Source: Thermosipho atlanticus DSM 15807 (GTDB lineage Bacteria > Thermotogota > Thermotogae > Thermotogales > Fervidobacteriaceae). Taken from it: a DNA stretch of 64,000 bases. This document shows, in pieces, positions 17,860 to 27,369 of this stretch. The position numbers and the translations under genes were made by a program. Location: the NCBI RefSeq assembly GCF_900129985.1, contig NZ_FQXN01000002.1, positions 248,001 to 312,000 of the forward strand, written 5' to 3'. Position 1 is the first letter of the stretch, and every line of letters begins with the position of its first letter. The notes under the pieces are model-generated. The model saw only the letters and a list, made by a program, of their open reading frames with translations. It made no database searches and was not told the DNA's origin.

Positions 17860-18309
17860 ATGAATTTTAATGATTTTTCAGAAGTTTTTAAACTATTATC
17901 TGAGTTTGGTAAGGTTCGGTTTCAAATTTTAAGAAGTGCATTAGAAAATGATAACGTTCATCCTGGACAAGTCCCAATGCTTTTTATAATATCCAGCAAT
18001 CCAGGAATTTCGCAAAATGAAATTGCAAAAAGAATGCATATTACATCCTCAACTGTTGCAATAATGTTGAGAAGGATGGAAAAACATGGTTTGGTGGAAA
18101 GGAAGCAAAATGAACAAGATAGGCGAGAATTGAAAGTCTATTTAACCGAAAAAGCTAAGAAGCTTGTGGAGAAGCTTTTTGAAAAAATGAAAAATTTTGA
18201 GAGTTTGAGTTTGAGAAATTTCAGTAAAGATGAAATTGAAACTTTTGAAAACCTTTTAAGGAAAATGTTGAAAAATTTGGAGGCGATGAAACATGATGAA
18301 ACTTTTTAA
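17860..18309 (+). CDS. MarR family transcriptional regulator of the ABC exporter
   Basis: A 149-aa winged helix-turn-helix dimer. Helices HPGQVPMLFIISSNPGISQNEIAKRM and the recognition region ITSSTVAIMLRRMEKHGLVERKQNEQDRRELKVYLT show the MarR pattern including the wing DRRE. It probably represses the downstream exporter genes until a drug-like ligand binds. It overlaps the first ABC gene by 17 nt. It has its own consensus promoter with a palindrome in the leader, consistent with autoregulation. Confidence 0.92.
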   Translation: MNFNDFSEVFKLLSEFGKVRFQILRSALENDNVHPGQVPMLFIISSNPGISQNEIAKRMHITSSTVAIMLRRMEKHGLVERKQNEQDRRELKVYLTEKAKKLVEKLFEKMKNFESLSLRNFSKDEIETFENLLRKMLKNLEAMKHDETF

Positions 18310-20017
18310 ATATCTAAAAAAATATTCGTTTTTAATAACTTTTGCTATAATTTTCGTTATTTTCCAAGGATTGTTGAATTTATATCTTCCAGATTTAATG
18401 GCAGATATTGTAAATCAAGGTGTAGTTAGAGGAAACATAGATTATATATTAAACATTGGTGGAAAAATGTTGTTAATTACTCTTTTAAATATTACATCTG
18501 CTGTAATTTCTACTTATTTTGCTGCAAAAGTTGCGATGTTGTTTGGAAAGGATCTAAGAAGTATGGTTTTTAAGAAAGTGATGAATTTCTCTTTACATGA
18601 AGTTGATAAATTTGGAACATCTACTCTTATTACAAGAAATACCAACGACATTACTCAAATCCAAACTGTGGTTTTTTTAATGCTTAGGTTGGTTTCATTG
18701 GCCCCAGTTATGGCTATTGGTGGAACGATTATGGCAGTTTCAAAAAGTGCAAAACTTTCAATGGTATTGCTTGTTTCGATTCCTGTAATGTTTGTAGCGG
18801 TATACTTTATAGCCAAGTATACAATGCCATTATTTAGATCTATGCAAAAAAAATTAGATAAATTGAACAGAATTTTGAGAGAGAATTTAACCGGTGTAAG
18901 AGTGATAAGAGCGTTTGCAAAAACAAATTATGAAAAACAGAGATTTGAAATAGCAAATGAAGATTTAACTCAAACAACATTAAAAGTGAATAGGGTTTTT
19001 GCATTAGTTTTTCCTTTTATTATGTTGGTTATGAATTTTACAATAGTTTTTTTGATTTGGATTGGAGCAGTTCAGGTTGATAAAGGAACATTACAGGTTG
19101 GGGATATTATGGCGGTAATGCAATATGTTATACAAATAATGTTTTCATTTATAATGATTTCAATGATCTTTATATTTCTTCCACGAGCATCGGCTTCAGC
19201 AGAAAGAGTTTATGAAGTTTTAAGTTCTGAGACAAGCATAAATGAACCAGAAAACCCTGTTATACCAGAAAGGAAAGGAGAAATTGAATTTAAAGATGTT
19301 ACTTTTTATTACGAAAAAGCAAAAGAACCGGCTTTGCAAAATATAAGTTTTAAGGTTCATCCTGGTGAATTTGTGGGAATAATTGGTAGTTCTGGTTCAG
19401 GAAAAAGTACGCTTATTAACCTTTTATTGAGATTTTATGATGTTTCAAAAGGCGAAATATTGATCGATGGTGTAAATATAAAAGATTTATCTCAGAAAGA
19501 ATTGAGAAATATGGTCTCTTTAGTTCCTTCGAGGCCTGTAATTTTTTCAGGTACAATAGAAGACAATGTGAGAATAGGTAAAGAGAATGCAACTGAAGAG
19601 GAAATAATAGAAGCGTTAAAAGTAGCCCAAGCTTGGGACTTTGTTTCGAAACTTCCAAACGGTATAAAAACAGAAGTTTCACAGGGGGGAACAAATTTAT
19701 CTGGAGGGCAGAAGCAAAGGCTTGCAATAGCAAGGGGCATAATTGGGGAGAAAAAAATATATATATTTGATGATAGTTTTTCTGCTCTTGATTTTAAGAC
19801 TGATTCAAAAGTAAGAATGGCATTACGTGAAAGGTTAAAAGATTCAACCGTTATTATTATTTCTTTAAGGGTTGCTACTATTATGAATTTAGACAAAATA
19901 ATCGTTTTAGATAACGGAAAAATTGCTGGAATAGGTACACATAAGGAATTGATGCAAACTTCTCATGTTTATAGTGAGATTGTCACCACGCAGCTTTCTG
20001 AGGAGGAGATAGCATGA
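18293..20017 (+). CDS. Heterodimeric ABC exporter, degenerate-site half (TM287-like)
   Basis: Six transmembrane segments (residues 1-310) fused to a nucleotide-binding domain. Walker A GSSGSGKST and signature LSGGQKQR are canonical. The Q-loop Gln is Ser (LVPSRPVIF), the catalytic Walker B Glu is Asp (IFDDSFSALD), and the switch His is Leu (IISLRVATI). This matches the known asymmetric type IV exporter design in which one ATP site hydrolyses poorly. Its partner is the next gene, overlapping by 4 nt. Two ATG codons (18293, 18296) fit the GGAGG; the first is used. Multidrug export is inferred from the MarR context. Confidence 0.93.
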   Translation: MMKLFKYLKKYSFLITFAIIFVIFQGLLNLYLPDLMADIVNQGVVRGNIDYILNIGGKMLLITLLNITSAVISTYFAAKVAMLFGKDLRSMVFKKVMNFSLHEVDKFGTSTLITRNTNDITQIQTVVFLMLRLVSLAPVMAIGGTIMAVSKSAKLSMVLLVSIPVMFVAVYFIAKYTMPLFRSMQKKLDKLNRILRENLTGVRVIRAFAKTNYEKQRFEIANEDLTQTTLKVNRVFALVFPFIMLVMNFTIVFLIWIGAVQVDKGTLQVGDIMAVMQYVIQIMFSFIMISMIFIFLPRASASAERVYEVLSSETSINEPENPVIPERKGEIEFKDVTFYYEKAKEPALQNISFKVHPGEFVGIIGSSGSGKSTLINLLLRFYDVSKGEILIDGVNIKDLSQKELRNMVSLVPSRPVIFSGTIEDNVRIGKENATEEEIIEALKVAQAWDFVSKLPNGIKTEVSQGGTNLSGGQKQRLAIARGIIGEKKIYIFDDSFSALDFKTDSKVRMALRERLKDSTVIIISLRVATIMNLDKIIVLDNGKIAGIGTHKELMQTSHVYSEIVTTQLSEEEIA

Positions 20018-21870
20018 GTAACGAAAAAGTCCAACATCGAGGTTTTCAAAGGCCCCGAGGTGGTCATGGCCCTCTTCGTGGAGTTGTAGAGAAACCAAAA
20101 AATTTTAGAAAGTCTTTTGTAAGATTAATGAAATACTTAAAACCATATATAATTCCTTTGATAGTAGTGTTTGCACTTGCTATTACAGGAACTGTGTTGA
20201 GTATAATTGCTCCAAAAATCCTGGGAAAAGCTACGACGAAGATTTTTCAGGGGTTTCTTGCAAAGAAAATCTTTCCAAAAGCAAAGATAGATTTAGAGGG
20301 GATTTTGAATATATTAATAAAGGTTGGAATACTATATGGATTGTATGCTTTATTTATGTACATCCAACAATATATTATGGCTGGAATTTCACAAAAAGTT
20401 GTAAAGAGATTAAGAACAGAAGTCATGGATAAATTAACAAAACTTCCTTTAAAATTTTATGATTCTAGAACACATGGGGAAATTTTAAGTAGAATAACCA
20501 ACGATGTAGATTTAATAAGTAATACGTTAAATCAAAGTTTGACACAATTTGTGACCTCGCTTGTTACTATTGTGGGTGTGATTATAATGATGTTAACTAT
20601 AAGTCCGCTTTTGACGTTAGTCACAGTGGGTATTTTACCGTTGAGTATTTTAATTATCAGTTTCATAGTTAAAAGATCACAAAAATATTTTAAAATGCAA
20701 CAAATGTCTATAGGAAAAGTTAATGGTCATGTAGAAGAAATGTTTGCAGGTTTAGTAGTTGTAAAAGCTTACAATAGAGAAGAAGAAAGTATAGAAAAAT
20801 TTGAAAAACACAATAATAACTTGTATAACGCTGCTTGGAGAGCACAGTTTATTTCAGGTATTACGATGCCGTTAATGAGATTTGTAAGTAATCTAGGATA
20901 TGTTATAGTTGCAGTTGTTGGAGGAATCATGGTTACAAAACGTACTATAGAGTTGGGGGATGTACAAGCTTTTATACAGTATTCAAATCAATTTTCTCAA
21001 CCTATAGCTCAGGTAGCAAATATAATGAATATGATTCAATCAACAATAGCGGCTGCCGAAAGAGTTTTCGAAATATTGGATGAAGAAGAAGAGTTACCAG
21101 ATCCTGAAGATGCCATTGAAATTCAAGAAGTTAAAGGGAATGTGAAGTTTGAAAATGTTTATTTTAGTTACAGAACAGATAAAAAACTTATCGAGGATTT
21201 AAATATAGAAGTGAAAAGTGGACAAACAGTTGCAATTGTTGGGCCAACTGGAGCGGGTAAAACCACTCTTGTAAATCTACTAATGCGTTTTTATGAAATA
21301 CAAGGTGGGAAAATAACTATAGATGGAATTGATATAAGGAGAATTAAAAGAGAAAATCTTAGAAAAATCTTTGGAATGGTTCTTCAAGATACTTGGTTAT
21401 TTAATGGAACAATTGAAGAAAACATTGCGTATGGAAAAGAAAATGCTTCACGAGAAGAAGTAATTGAAGCTGCAAAAAGAGCTCATGCTCATCACTTTAT
21501 AATGGCTTTGCCTGGTGGTTATGATGCAGTAATAAATGAAGAAGCATCAAATATTTCTCAAGGCGAAAAACAATTAATTACTATTGCAAGGGCATTTATT
21601 GCTGATCCAGATATATTAATTCTTGATGAAGCAACAAGTAATGTAGATACTTTAACTGAAAGATACATACAAAAAGCGATGAAAAATTTGATGCATAGTA
21701 GGACAAATTTTGTAATTGCTCATCGGTTGTCTACGATTGTTGATGCAGATATAATACTTGTTATGAATGAAGGACAGATAATTGAGAAAGGTACACATAA
21801 AGAATTAATGGAAAAAAATGGGTTTTATGCGGAATTATATAAAAGTCAGTTTTTAGGAGCTTATGTGTAG
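20014..21870 (+). CDS. Heterodimeric ABC exporter, catalytic half (TM288-like)
   Basis: 618 aa, with an N-terminal cytoplasmic extension of about 30 residues (MSNEKVQHRGFQRPRGG...), six membrane helices, and a C-terminal ATPase. Walker A is GPTGAGKTT, the Q-loop Gln is present (MVLQDTWLF), Walker B has the catalytic Glu (LILDEATSNVD), and the switch His is present (IAHRLST). The signature is altered to ISQGE, exactly what would face the degenerate site of the partner. The ATGA overlap couples it to the first half. The stop codon sits inside the terminator stem. Confidence 0.93.
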   Translation: MSNEKVQHRGFQRPRGGHGPLRGVVEKPKNFRKSFVRLMKYLKPYIIPLIVVFALAITGTVLSIIAPKILGKATTKIFQGFLAKKIFPKAKIDLEGILNILIKVGILYGLYALFMYIQQYIMAGISQKVVKRLRTEVMDKLTKLPLKFYDSRTHGEILSRITNDVDLISNTLNQSLTQFVTSLVTIVGVIIMMLTISPLLTLVTVGILPLSILIISFIVKRSQKYFKMQQMSIGKVNGHVEEMFAGLVVVKAYNREEESIEKFEKHNNNLYNAAWRAQFISGITMPLMRFVSNLGYVIVAVVGGIMVTKRTIELGDVQAFIQYSNQFSQPIAQVANIMNMIQSTIAAAERVFEILDEEEELPDPEDAIEIQEVKGNVKFENVYFSYRTDKKLIEDLNIEVKSGQTVAIVGPTGAGKTTLVNLLMRFYEIQGGKITIDGIDIRRIKRENLRKIFGMVLQDTWLFNGTIEENIAYGKENASREEVIEAAKRAHAHHFIMALPGGYDAVINEEASNISQGEKQLITIARAFIADPDILILDEATSNVDTLTERYIQKAMKNLMHSRTNFVIAHRLSTIVDADIILVMNEGQIIEKGTHKELMEKNGFYAELYKSQFLGAYV

Positions 21871-21893
21871 GCAGCTTTTAGCTGCCTTTTTTT
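21869..21893 (+). terminator. Terminator overlapping the exporter stop codon
   Basis: AGGCAGC (21869-21875) and GCTGCCT (21881-21887) with a 5-nt loop, then TTTTTT. The stem begins in the stop codon of the ABC gene. Confidence 0.88.
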
Positions 21894-21905
21894 ATATCGA
21901 AAATG

Positions 21906-21914
21906 TGGTAAAAT
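21906..21914 (+). promoter_or_regulatory. Extended -10 promoter for thiI
   Basis: TGGTAAAAT within the 16-nt block AAAATGTGGTAAAATA, shared exactly with the MATE gene promoter at 13080-13095. It lies 24 nt before the proposed TTG start. Confidence 0.55.
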
Positions 21915-21937
21915 ATAAAATGGAAGGAGGAATGACT

Positions 21938-23107
21938 TTGGAGAAAGTCGTACTTGTTAGATATGCAGAAATTGGTTTAAAAGGTAGGAATAGAGGTTAT
22001 TTTGAAAGTAAATTAATAGAAAATATAAGAAAAATCGTAAAGCCACCCGAAATCAACAAAAGGTATGGAAGAATTGTTATAAGGTTGAAAGAACAATTAT
22101 TTGAGGAAATAGAAGATAAACTTAAATATGTATTTGGAATTCAAAATTATAGCTTTGCTTATGCGGTAGTACATGATATTGAAAAGATAAAGAAAGCAGC
22201 TTTTGAATTGATGAAGCTAAATTTGAAACAGCAGAAAACGTTTAAAGTTGAAACAAAAAGATCGTTTAAACAGTTTCCGATGAAATCTCAAGAGATGAGT
22301 GCTTACATTGGTGCTTATTTGTTAGAACAATTTCCCCAATTGAAAGTTGATGTTCATAATCCGGAAATAACTGTAGGAATAGAAATAAAAGAGAAAGAAG
22401 TGTTTGTATTTATTGATAAGAAGAAATTATATGGAGGGTTACCAGTTGGAGTTTCTGGAAAAGCTTTGTTATTATTAAGTGGAGGAATAGATAGTCCTGT
22501 TGCTGGTTGGTATATGTTGAAAAGAGGTGTGAATATTGAAACTATTAGTTTCTTAAGTCCACCTTTTACTACTGAAAAATCAGTAAAAAAAATATTGGAT
22601 CTTGCAAACATTTTGGCAAACTATGTACCAGATTCTCTTAGGGCGTGGATTGTTCCTTTTACAGAAATTCAACAATATATTAAGAATAATGTTCCTGACA
22701 GATATTCACTAATTGTTCAAAGAAGAAGTATGATGAGAATAGCAAACAAATTAGCAGCCAAAATAAAGGCAAAAGCACTTATAACTGGAGAAAATGTAGG
22801 TCAAGTTGCAAGTCAGACATTGACAAACTTGCATAGTATCGAAAATGTTTCTAAATTACCTGTCTTAAGACCTTTAATAGGTTTTGACAAAACAGAGATT
22901 GTAAATAAATCGAAAGAAATTGGTACATATGAAATTTCTATTTTGCCTTATATTGACAGCTGTGTCGCGTTTGCTCCCAAAAATCCTGCCACTAGTTCCT
23001 CAATTAATAAACTTGAGGTAATTGAAAGTAAATTGAAAAAGCTTTCGACTTTGGAGGAAACAGTTTTTGAAAAGATAAAAAAATATGTTATTGGGAGGAA
23101 TGTATGA
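21938..23107 (+). CDS. thiI: tRNA 4-thiouridine synthetase ThiI
   Basis: It adenylates U8 of tRNA and transfers sulfur to it, and in many bacteria supplies sulfur for thiamine. From the N-terminus come the ferredoxin-like region VRYAEIGLKGRNRGYFE, a THUMP domain to about residue 170, and the PP-loop LSGGIDSPVAG. A conserved Cys follows in DSCVAFAPKNPAT. There is no C-terminal rhodanese domain, as in most short ThiI proteins, so sulfur must come from a separate desulfurase. TTG 21938 is 7 nt after GGAGG; ATG 21932 is too close to it. It is the first gene of a coupled array. Confidence 0.93.
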   Translation: MEKVVLVRYAEIGLKGRNRGYFESKLIENIRKIVKPPEINKRYGRIVIRLKEQLFEEIEDKLKYVFGIQNYSFAYAVVHDIEKIKKAAFELMKLNLKQQKTFKVETKRSFKQFPMKSQEMSAYIGAYLLEQFPQLKVDVHNPEITVGIEIKEKEVFVFIDKKKLYGGLPVGVSGKALLLLSGGIDSPVAGWYMLKRGVNIETISFLSPPFTTEKSVKKILDLANILANYVPDSLRAWIVPFTEIQQYIKNNVPDRYSLIVQRRSMMRIANKLAAKIKAKALITGENVGQVASQTLTNLHSIENVSKLPVLRPLIGFDKTEIVNKSKEIGTYEISILPYIDSCVAFAPKNPATSSSINKLEVIESKLKKLSTLEETVFEKIKKYVIGRNV

Positions 23108-23859
23108 AAAGAGTTATAAGTTTTTTTTATACAATTTACTTATTTGTTGGAGCAACTATATATGTATTTGTATATGGTGGAATAGTATTAATGATTGGTG
23201 GATTGTTAAGATTATTTAGTAAAAACCTTTCGAAAAAGTTTGTTGTTAAACAAATTGAAACATTTGGTAGAATGGCTTTCAAACTTTTAGGGATAAAAGT
23301 ATATAAATTTGGGGAGATTAGTAAAACAGATAACAACTTTTTAATAGTGTCTAATCATCAAAGTGCACTTGATATTCCACTTGTTATAGGTTATGTAACT
23401 CCTGCTGCTTTTATTGCAAAAAAAGAGTTAGCAAAGGTTCCAGGAATTAATTGGTATTTAAAATATTTAAATAGTGTGTTGATTGATAGAGGAAATATTA
23501 GGCAAACTGCTGCAGCACTAAAAGAAGTGGTTAAAAGATTAAGACGTGGAGTACATTTCATTATTTTTCCGGAGGGAACCAGAAGTGAGGATGGAAAGGT
23601 TTTATCTTTTAAACCAAGAAGTTTGGAATTAGCATTTAAGTATAAAGTAAAAGTTTTGCCAGTTTCAATTTGGGGACTTCATAGGGTATGGAAAAAGAAA
23701 AGATTTTTAATTGAAAGACATCCGGTATATATTAAAATACACGATTTTATTGATCCAAAAGATTTTAATAGTGAGGAAGAACTTCGAATTCATGTAGAAA
23801 ATGTGATAAAAGAAGGAGTGGAATTTTTAGAAAGGAGGCATTATAGTGAAGAAAGCTAA
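23104..23859 (+). CDS. plsC: 1-acyl-sn-glycerol-3-phosphate acyltransferase
   Basis: Makes phosphatidic acid by acylating lysophosphatidic acid at the membrane. Motif I is NHQSALDIP (HX4D) and motif III is FPEGTRSEDG. The N-terminus has one or two hydrophobic segments (residues 5-35). The length is 251 aa. The ATG overlaps the thiI stop (ATGA), and the 3' end overlaps the BFN-domain gene by 14 nt. Confidence 0.92.
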   Translation: MKRVISFFYTIYLFVGATIYVFVYGGIVLMIGGLLRLFSKNLSKKFVVKQIETFGRMAFKLLGIKVYKFGEISKTDNNFLIVSNHQSALDIPLVIGYVTPAAFIAKKELAKVPGINWYLKYLNSVLIDRGNIRQTAAALKEVVKRLRRGVHFIIFPEGTRSEDGKVLSFKPRSLELAFKYKVKVLPVSIWGLHRVWKKKRFLIERHPVYIKIHDFIDPKDFNSEEELRIHVENVIKEGVEFLERRHYSEES

Positions 23860-24388
23860 AGTAAGAGCGCTTGTTTTGGATAAATTAAATAACGCTCCGG
23901 TTGTTTTATTGGAAATTGAAGGTACAAAAAAGTTATTACCTATTTGGATTGGTGCTTGTGAAGCAAGTATAATTGCTATGATCTTGGAAAGGAATGAATT
24001 TGAAAGACCACTTACCCATGATTTAATGTTAAATATTATTGAAGGTCTTGAAGCAAAGGTTGAAAATGTTGTGATACATAAGATAGAAAATAGTACATTT
24101 TATGCCAAAGTGGTATTGAAAGATCTGACTATTCCTCCTGAAGAGAGTGAGGAACAATTCGTAGAGTTTGATGCTAGGCCTTCAGATTGTATCATAATTG
24201 CTTTGAAAACTAATTCTCCAATTTTTGTTTCAGATGAAATAGTAGACTCGCATGCTATGGAATTTGAAGGCAAGGCTTTTGAGACAGAAGATGATGAATT
24301 TAGAAAATTTGTGGAAAACTTAGATATCAATGAATTTAGGAAAAGAATAAAGAAAGACGAAACTCAAAATAATGAAAACGATAATTAA
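23846..24388 (+). CDS. Bifunctional nuclease (BFN/DUF151) domain protein
   Basis: A 180-aa protein. The DUF151 domain spans residues 1-140, with the hallmarks VLLEIEGTKKLLPIWIGACEA, RPLTHDLM and RPSDCIIIALKTNSPIFV. It is followed by an acidic, charged tail. A Thermotoga member has a solved structure, and plant homologues show nuclease activity; the bacterial role is unsettled. It starts at GTG 23846 after AAAGGAGG and overlaps plsC, implying translational coupling. Confidence 0.88.
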   Translation: MKKAKVRALVLDKLNNAPVVLLEIEGTKKLLPIWIGACEASIIAMILERNEFERPLTHDLMLNIIEGLEAKVENVVIHKIENSTFYAKVVLKDLTIPPEESEEQFVEFDARPSDCIIIALKTNSPIFVSDEIVDSHAMEFEGKAFETEDDEFRKFVENLDINEFRKRIKKDETQNNENDN

Positions 24389-24422
24389 ATGATGATCATG
24401 AGTAGAAAAGGGGAGAAATAAA

Positions 24423-25034
24423 ATGCTTCACTTATTTTTAGGGCATTACGTAGCTGATCATGGTTTTACGAATAATAGTAAAATTAGACATTTAAAAGGG
24501 TGGAAAATAGTAGAACATATGATTTGGTCTGTATTTGCTATTTTGGCTTTTACTTTTGATACCCTCTTATTTAATGTACCTATTGTTTTATTTTCTTTTA
24601 TTTCTATCCACTTATTATTGGATTATCTGAGAATAAAAGTGAATAAAAAGTTATATTATCATTTTATAGAATTAACTGGGATTTTGGTTGCGCTTATTTT
24701 TAACTTTTCTGTTGTAAATTATTTTAGTACTTCTTATCTTTCGAAAGAATTTGTGATGTATTTATTAGGAATGGCTCTGGTAACTACAGCTCTTTCTTAT
24801 TTCTTTAGAAATTTTTATCCTGCTATAGAAAATTTTGAAGATTTAGAGGGGATATCTGAAAGGTTAGCTTTTTTTGTCTTTTTCTTGGCGAATAAACCAA
24901 GTTTCGCTTTTATATCCCTTTTGTTGGGTTTTCTTTATAGACTTTGGAAGGTCAAAAAATTTGACCATGTTTGGTGGATAAGTCCATTATTTGCAATTTT
25001 GTTTTCGTTTTTGTGGAAGGGGCTGGTTTTTTAG
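24423..25034 (+). CDS. DUF3307-like integral membrane protein
   Basis: 203 aa with about six hydrophobic segments. The N-terminal part (LHLFLGHYVADHGFTNNSK, then VEHMIWSVFAILAF and ISIHLLLDYLRIKVN) has the His/Asp-in-membrane pattern of DUF3307 proteins. Function is unknown. The ATG follows AGGGGAGA. Assignment to the family is by remembered pattern only. Confidence 0.6.
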   Translation: MLHLFLGHYVADHGFTNNSKIRHLKGWKIVEHMIWSVFAILAFTFDTLLFNVPIVLFSFISIHLLLDYLRIKVNKKLYYHFIELTGILVALIFNFSVVNYFSTSYLSKEFVMYLLGMALVTTALSYFFRNFYPAIENFEDLEGISERLAFFVFFLANKPSFAFISLLLGFLYRLWKVKKFDHVWWISPLFAILFSFLWKGLVF

Positions 25035-25058
25035 GCCTCATTTTAAGGGGGGAGCCCT

Positions 25059-27365
25059 ATGAAAAAGATTAAATATCTTATATATATTATATTTTTAATA
25101 GCAGCTTTTAGTGGTATTTATTTAGTTGTAAATTACTCTAAAGAAATACCTCCTAATTTGATTTTGCATGAACCTGAGAACAATGCATACTTAAATTCTA
25201 GAAATGTTCACTTTTCTTGGGATGTAATTTATGATAAAAATGTTGATTTTTTAAAATCTTTGTATATAGGAAATGCTACTCCATCAGAATTAATCTATGA
25301 AGGTTTAGAGAATTCATTTGAAATAGATAATTTAAAACCTGGAGAGTATTATTGGAAAGTTATCTTAAAATATGGAAAAAAAATAATAGAAAGTCCTGTG
25401 TATACTTTTTCAATTGTAAATAACCCTCCTCAAGTTCCTGTCTTAGAACTTCCAAAAAATGAGAGCAAAATTTTGGATAAAAGAGTCACTTTTTCTTGGA
25501 AAACTTCCGATCCTGATGGAGATACATTAAGATATGATCTTTATTTTGATAAATATCAAGAACCAAAACTTTTTGTTGCCAATCTTTCAAATAGTACTTT
25601 TACAATTTCCGACCTTGCACCGGGAATATATTATTGGAAAGTTTTAGCAAAGGATTCATATGGTGCTATTTCTGAAAGTGAAGTATTTTCATTTGAAGTG
25701 GCTTCAGAAGGGCCAAAGAAACCAGTTATTGAGATTAGAAAAGTGGGAAATTACTTAAGGGTATATTGGGAAAAGAAAGAAAATTTGAAATATACTTTAG
25801 AAATAGATGAAGAAGGCAAATTAAAAACAGTACAAGTTGATAATTCTTATTATGATATAAAGATTAAACCTGGTGTTAAGTATAAATTCCGTTTAAAAGT
25901 TGAGGATCGTTATGGTCAAGTAGCTTACAGTGAATTTAAGGAATTCAGAGTTATAAATAATCCACCTGAATATGTAATTTACTTTCCACCAAATAATTTA
26001 AAAGGAGTGACTAATAAGATAGTGTTTAAATGGGAACTATTTGATCCAGAGGATGAACCTACAGTAGATTTTTATTTTGGTGAAAGTCCAGAGAATCTTA
26101 AACTAATTGTTGGAAATTATAAAGGTAAAATATTTGAGATGGGTGGGTTAAAACCAAATACTAAATATTATTGGAAAATAAAGGTTTCCGATCCATATGT
26201 TTCAATTGACTCTCCTGTATATGAGTTTAGCACAGGCCCTAAATTAGAAATTAAAAATGTTTTTGGAACTAATTTGGATGATCAAGTAAATGATTTCATA
26301 AAATATAACAATTATTATGTTATTTTAGGAACGCAAAATGAAAAGTATCCGTTCCTTTTAAAATTAGAAGGAAATAAAAAAGAAATAGTAAATATAAATG
26401 TTGAAGGGAATGGTGTAAAACTTTTGAACAAGGGGGAAATAATATACGTTTTAGGAAACTTAAATAGAGAACATGGAGATATATTTTTGGCTGCTGTAAA
26501 AGATTGGAAAGTTAGTTGGATGAAAACTTATGGTGGAACTTTTAAGGATGTAGCTTCAGATATGCTTATCGAAGACGATGGAATATTAATTCTTGGATAT
26601 AGTTGGTCTAGCAATTTTGTTGGTAAATTATATGGCTGGTGTGATATTTTTTTGATGAAGGTAGATTTTAGTGGGAATATCTTGTGGATTAAAAAATTTG
26701 GGGGAAGTCAATACGATGAAAGTGTAAAATTGTTGAAATTAAATGATAATTATGTTATAGCCGCAAATACTACTTCTCGTGATTTAGATGTTCCAAGAAA
26801 TTATGGTCTCAATGATATATGGGTTTTTTCTGTAAATAGAGATGGAAAATTTAAGTGGTTACGTGTCTTTGGAACAGAGGACTCTGATATTGTTACGAAT
26901 ATGAAAATATATGATAATAAAATATATGTGTTGGGAAGGACTTATCGAGGGAAGAATGGAGAAATAAGCGAAAATTCGAACATATGGTTAATTATATTGG
27001 ATGAAAATGGAAATAAAATAAAAGAATATGTATTTTCAGGAAACGGGAATGATATTGCAAATGATCTTTTGATTAGCGGAAATTATTTTTGGATCTTTGG
27101 CCGTACTAATTCTACATCGGGTGATTTCTACGCAAATTACTATTTTAAAAAAGGATTTTACGATTTTTTCATAACAAAAGTTGTTAATGGTACTTTTATC
27201 TGGTCAAGAGTGACAGGAGGTTATGGTTATGACGAAATTAAAAAGGCGCTAGTAGATGGTGATAAAATAGTATTTGTTGGAAATACGACTTCAACGGACG
27301 GAGAATTTGAATTTAATAACGGTAGTACGGACATTTTCATGGGAATTATGGAAATTGAGAGGTGA
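25059..27365 (+). CDS. Surface/periplasmic protein: signal anchor, four Fn3-like modules, seven-repeat beta-propeller
   Basis: 768 aa. An N-terminal hydrophobic segment (residues 5-25) acts as signal or anchor. Four Fn3/Ig-like modules of about 90 residues follow up to about residue 395. Each contains the pattern FSW..xDPDGD and ends in LxPGxYYWKV-like text. The C-terminal 370 residues hold seven repeats of about 50 residues with the pattern D-I-W/F-hydrophobic-x-D-G-x-x-x-W-x-K-x-x-GG. The first repeat lacks its last strand, which the extreme C-terminus (TDIFMGIME) supplies, as in closed seven-bladed propellers. It may bind glycans or proteins outside the cell. It overlaps nothing upstream but abuts the ABC gene. 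Confidence 0.75.
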   Translation: MKKIKYLIYIIFLIAAFSGIYLVVNYSKEIPPNLILHEPENNAYLNSRNVHFSWDVIYDKNVDFLKSLYIGNATPSELIYEGLENSFEIDNLKPGEYYWKVILKYGKKIIESPVYTFSIVNNPPQVPVLELPKNESKILDKRVTFSWKTSDPDGDTLRYDLYFDKYQEPKLFVANLSNSTFTISDLAPGIYYWKVLAKDSYGAISESEVFSFEVASEGPKKPVIEIRKVGNYLRVYWEKKENLKYTLEIDEEGKLKTVQVDNSYYDIKIKPGVKYKFRLKVEDRYGQVAYSEFKEFRVINNPPEYVIYFPPNNLKGVTNKIVFKWELFDPEDEPTVDFYFGESPENLKLIVGNYKGKIFEMGGLKPNTKYYWKIKVSDPYVSIDSPVYEFSTGPKLEIKNVFGTNLDDQVNDFIKYNNYYVILGTQNEKYPFLLKLEGNKKEIVNINVEGNGVKLLNKGEIIYVLGNLNREHGDIFLAAVKDWKVSWMKTYGGTFKDVASDMLIEDDGILILGYSWSSNFVGKLYGWCDIFLMKVDFSGNILWIKKFGGSQYDESVKLLKLNDNYVIAANTTSRDLDVPRNYGLNDIWVFSVNRDGKFKWLRVFGTEDSDIVTNMKIYDNKIYVLGRTYRGKNGEISENSNIWLIILDENGNKIKEYVFSGNGNDIANDLLISGNYFWIFGRTNSTSGDFYANYYFKKGFYDFFITKVVNGTFIWSRVTGGYGYDEIKKALVDGDKIVFVGNTTSTDGEFEFNNGSTDIFMGIMEIER

Positions 27366-27369
27366 GTTA

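Noticed and set aside
21932-21937. ATG as the thiI start
   Set aside because: It stands one base from GGAGG, too close for the ribosome. The TTG 6 nt later has the 7-nt spacing used across the window.
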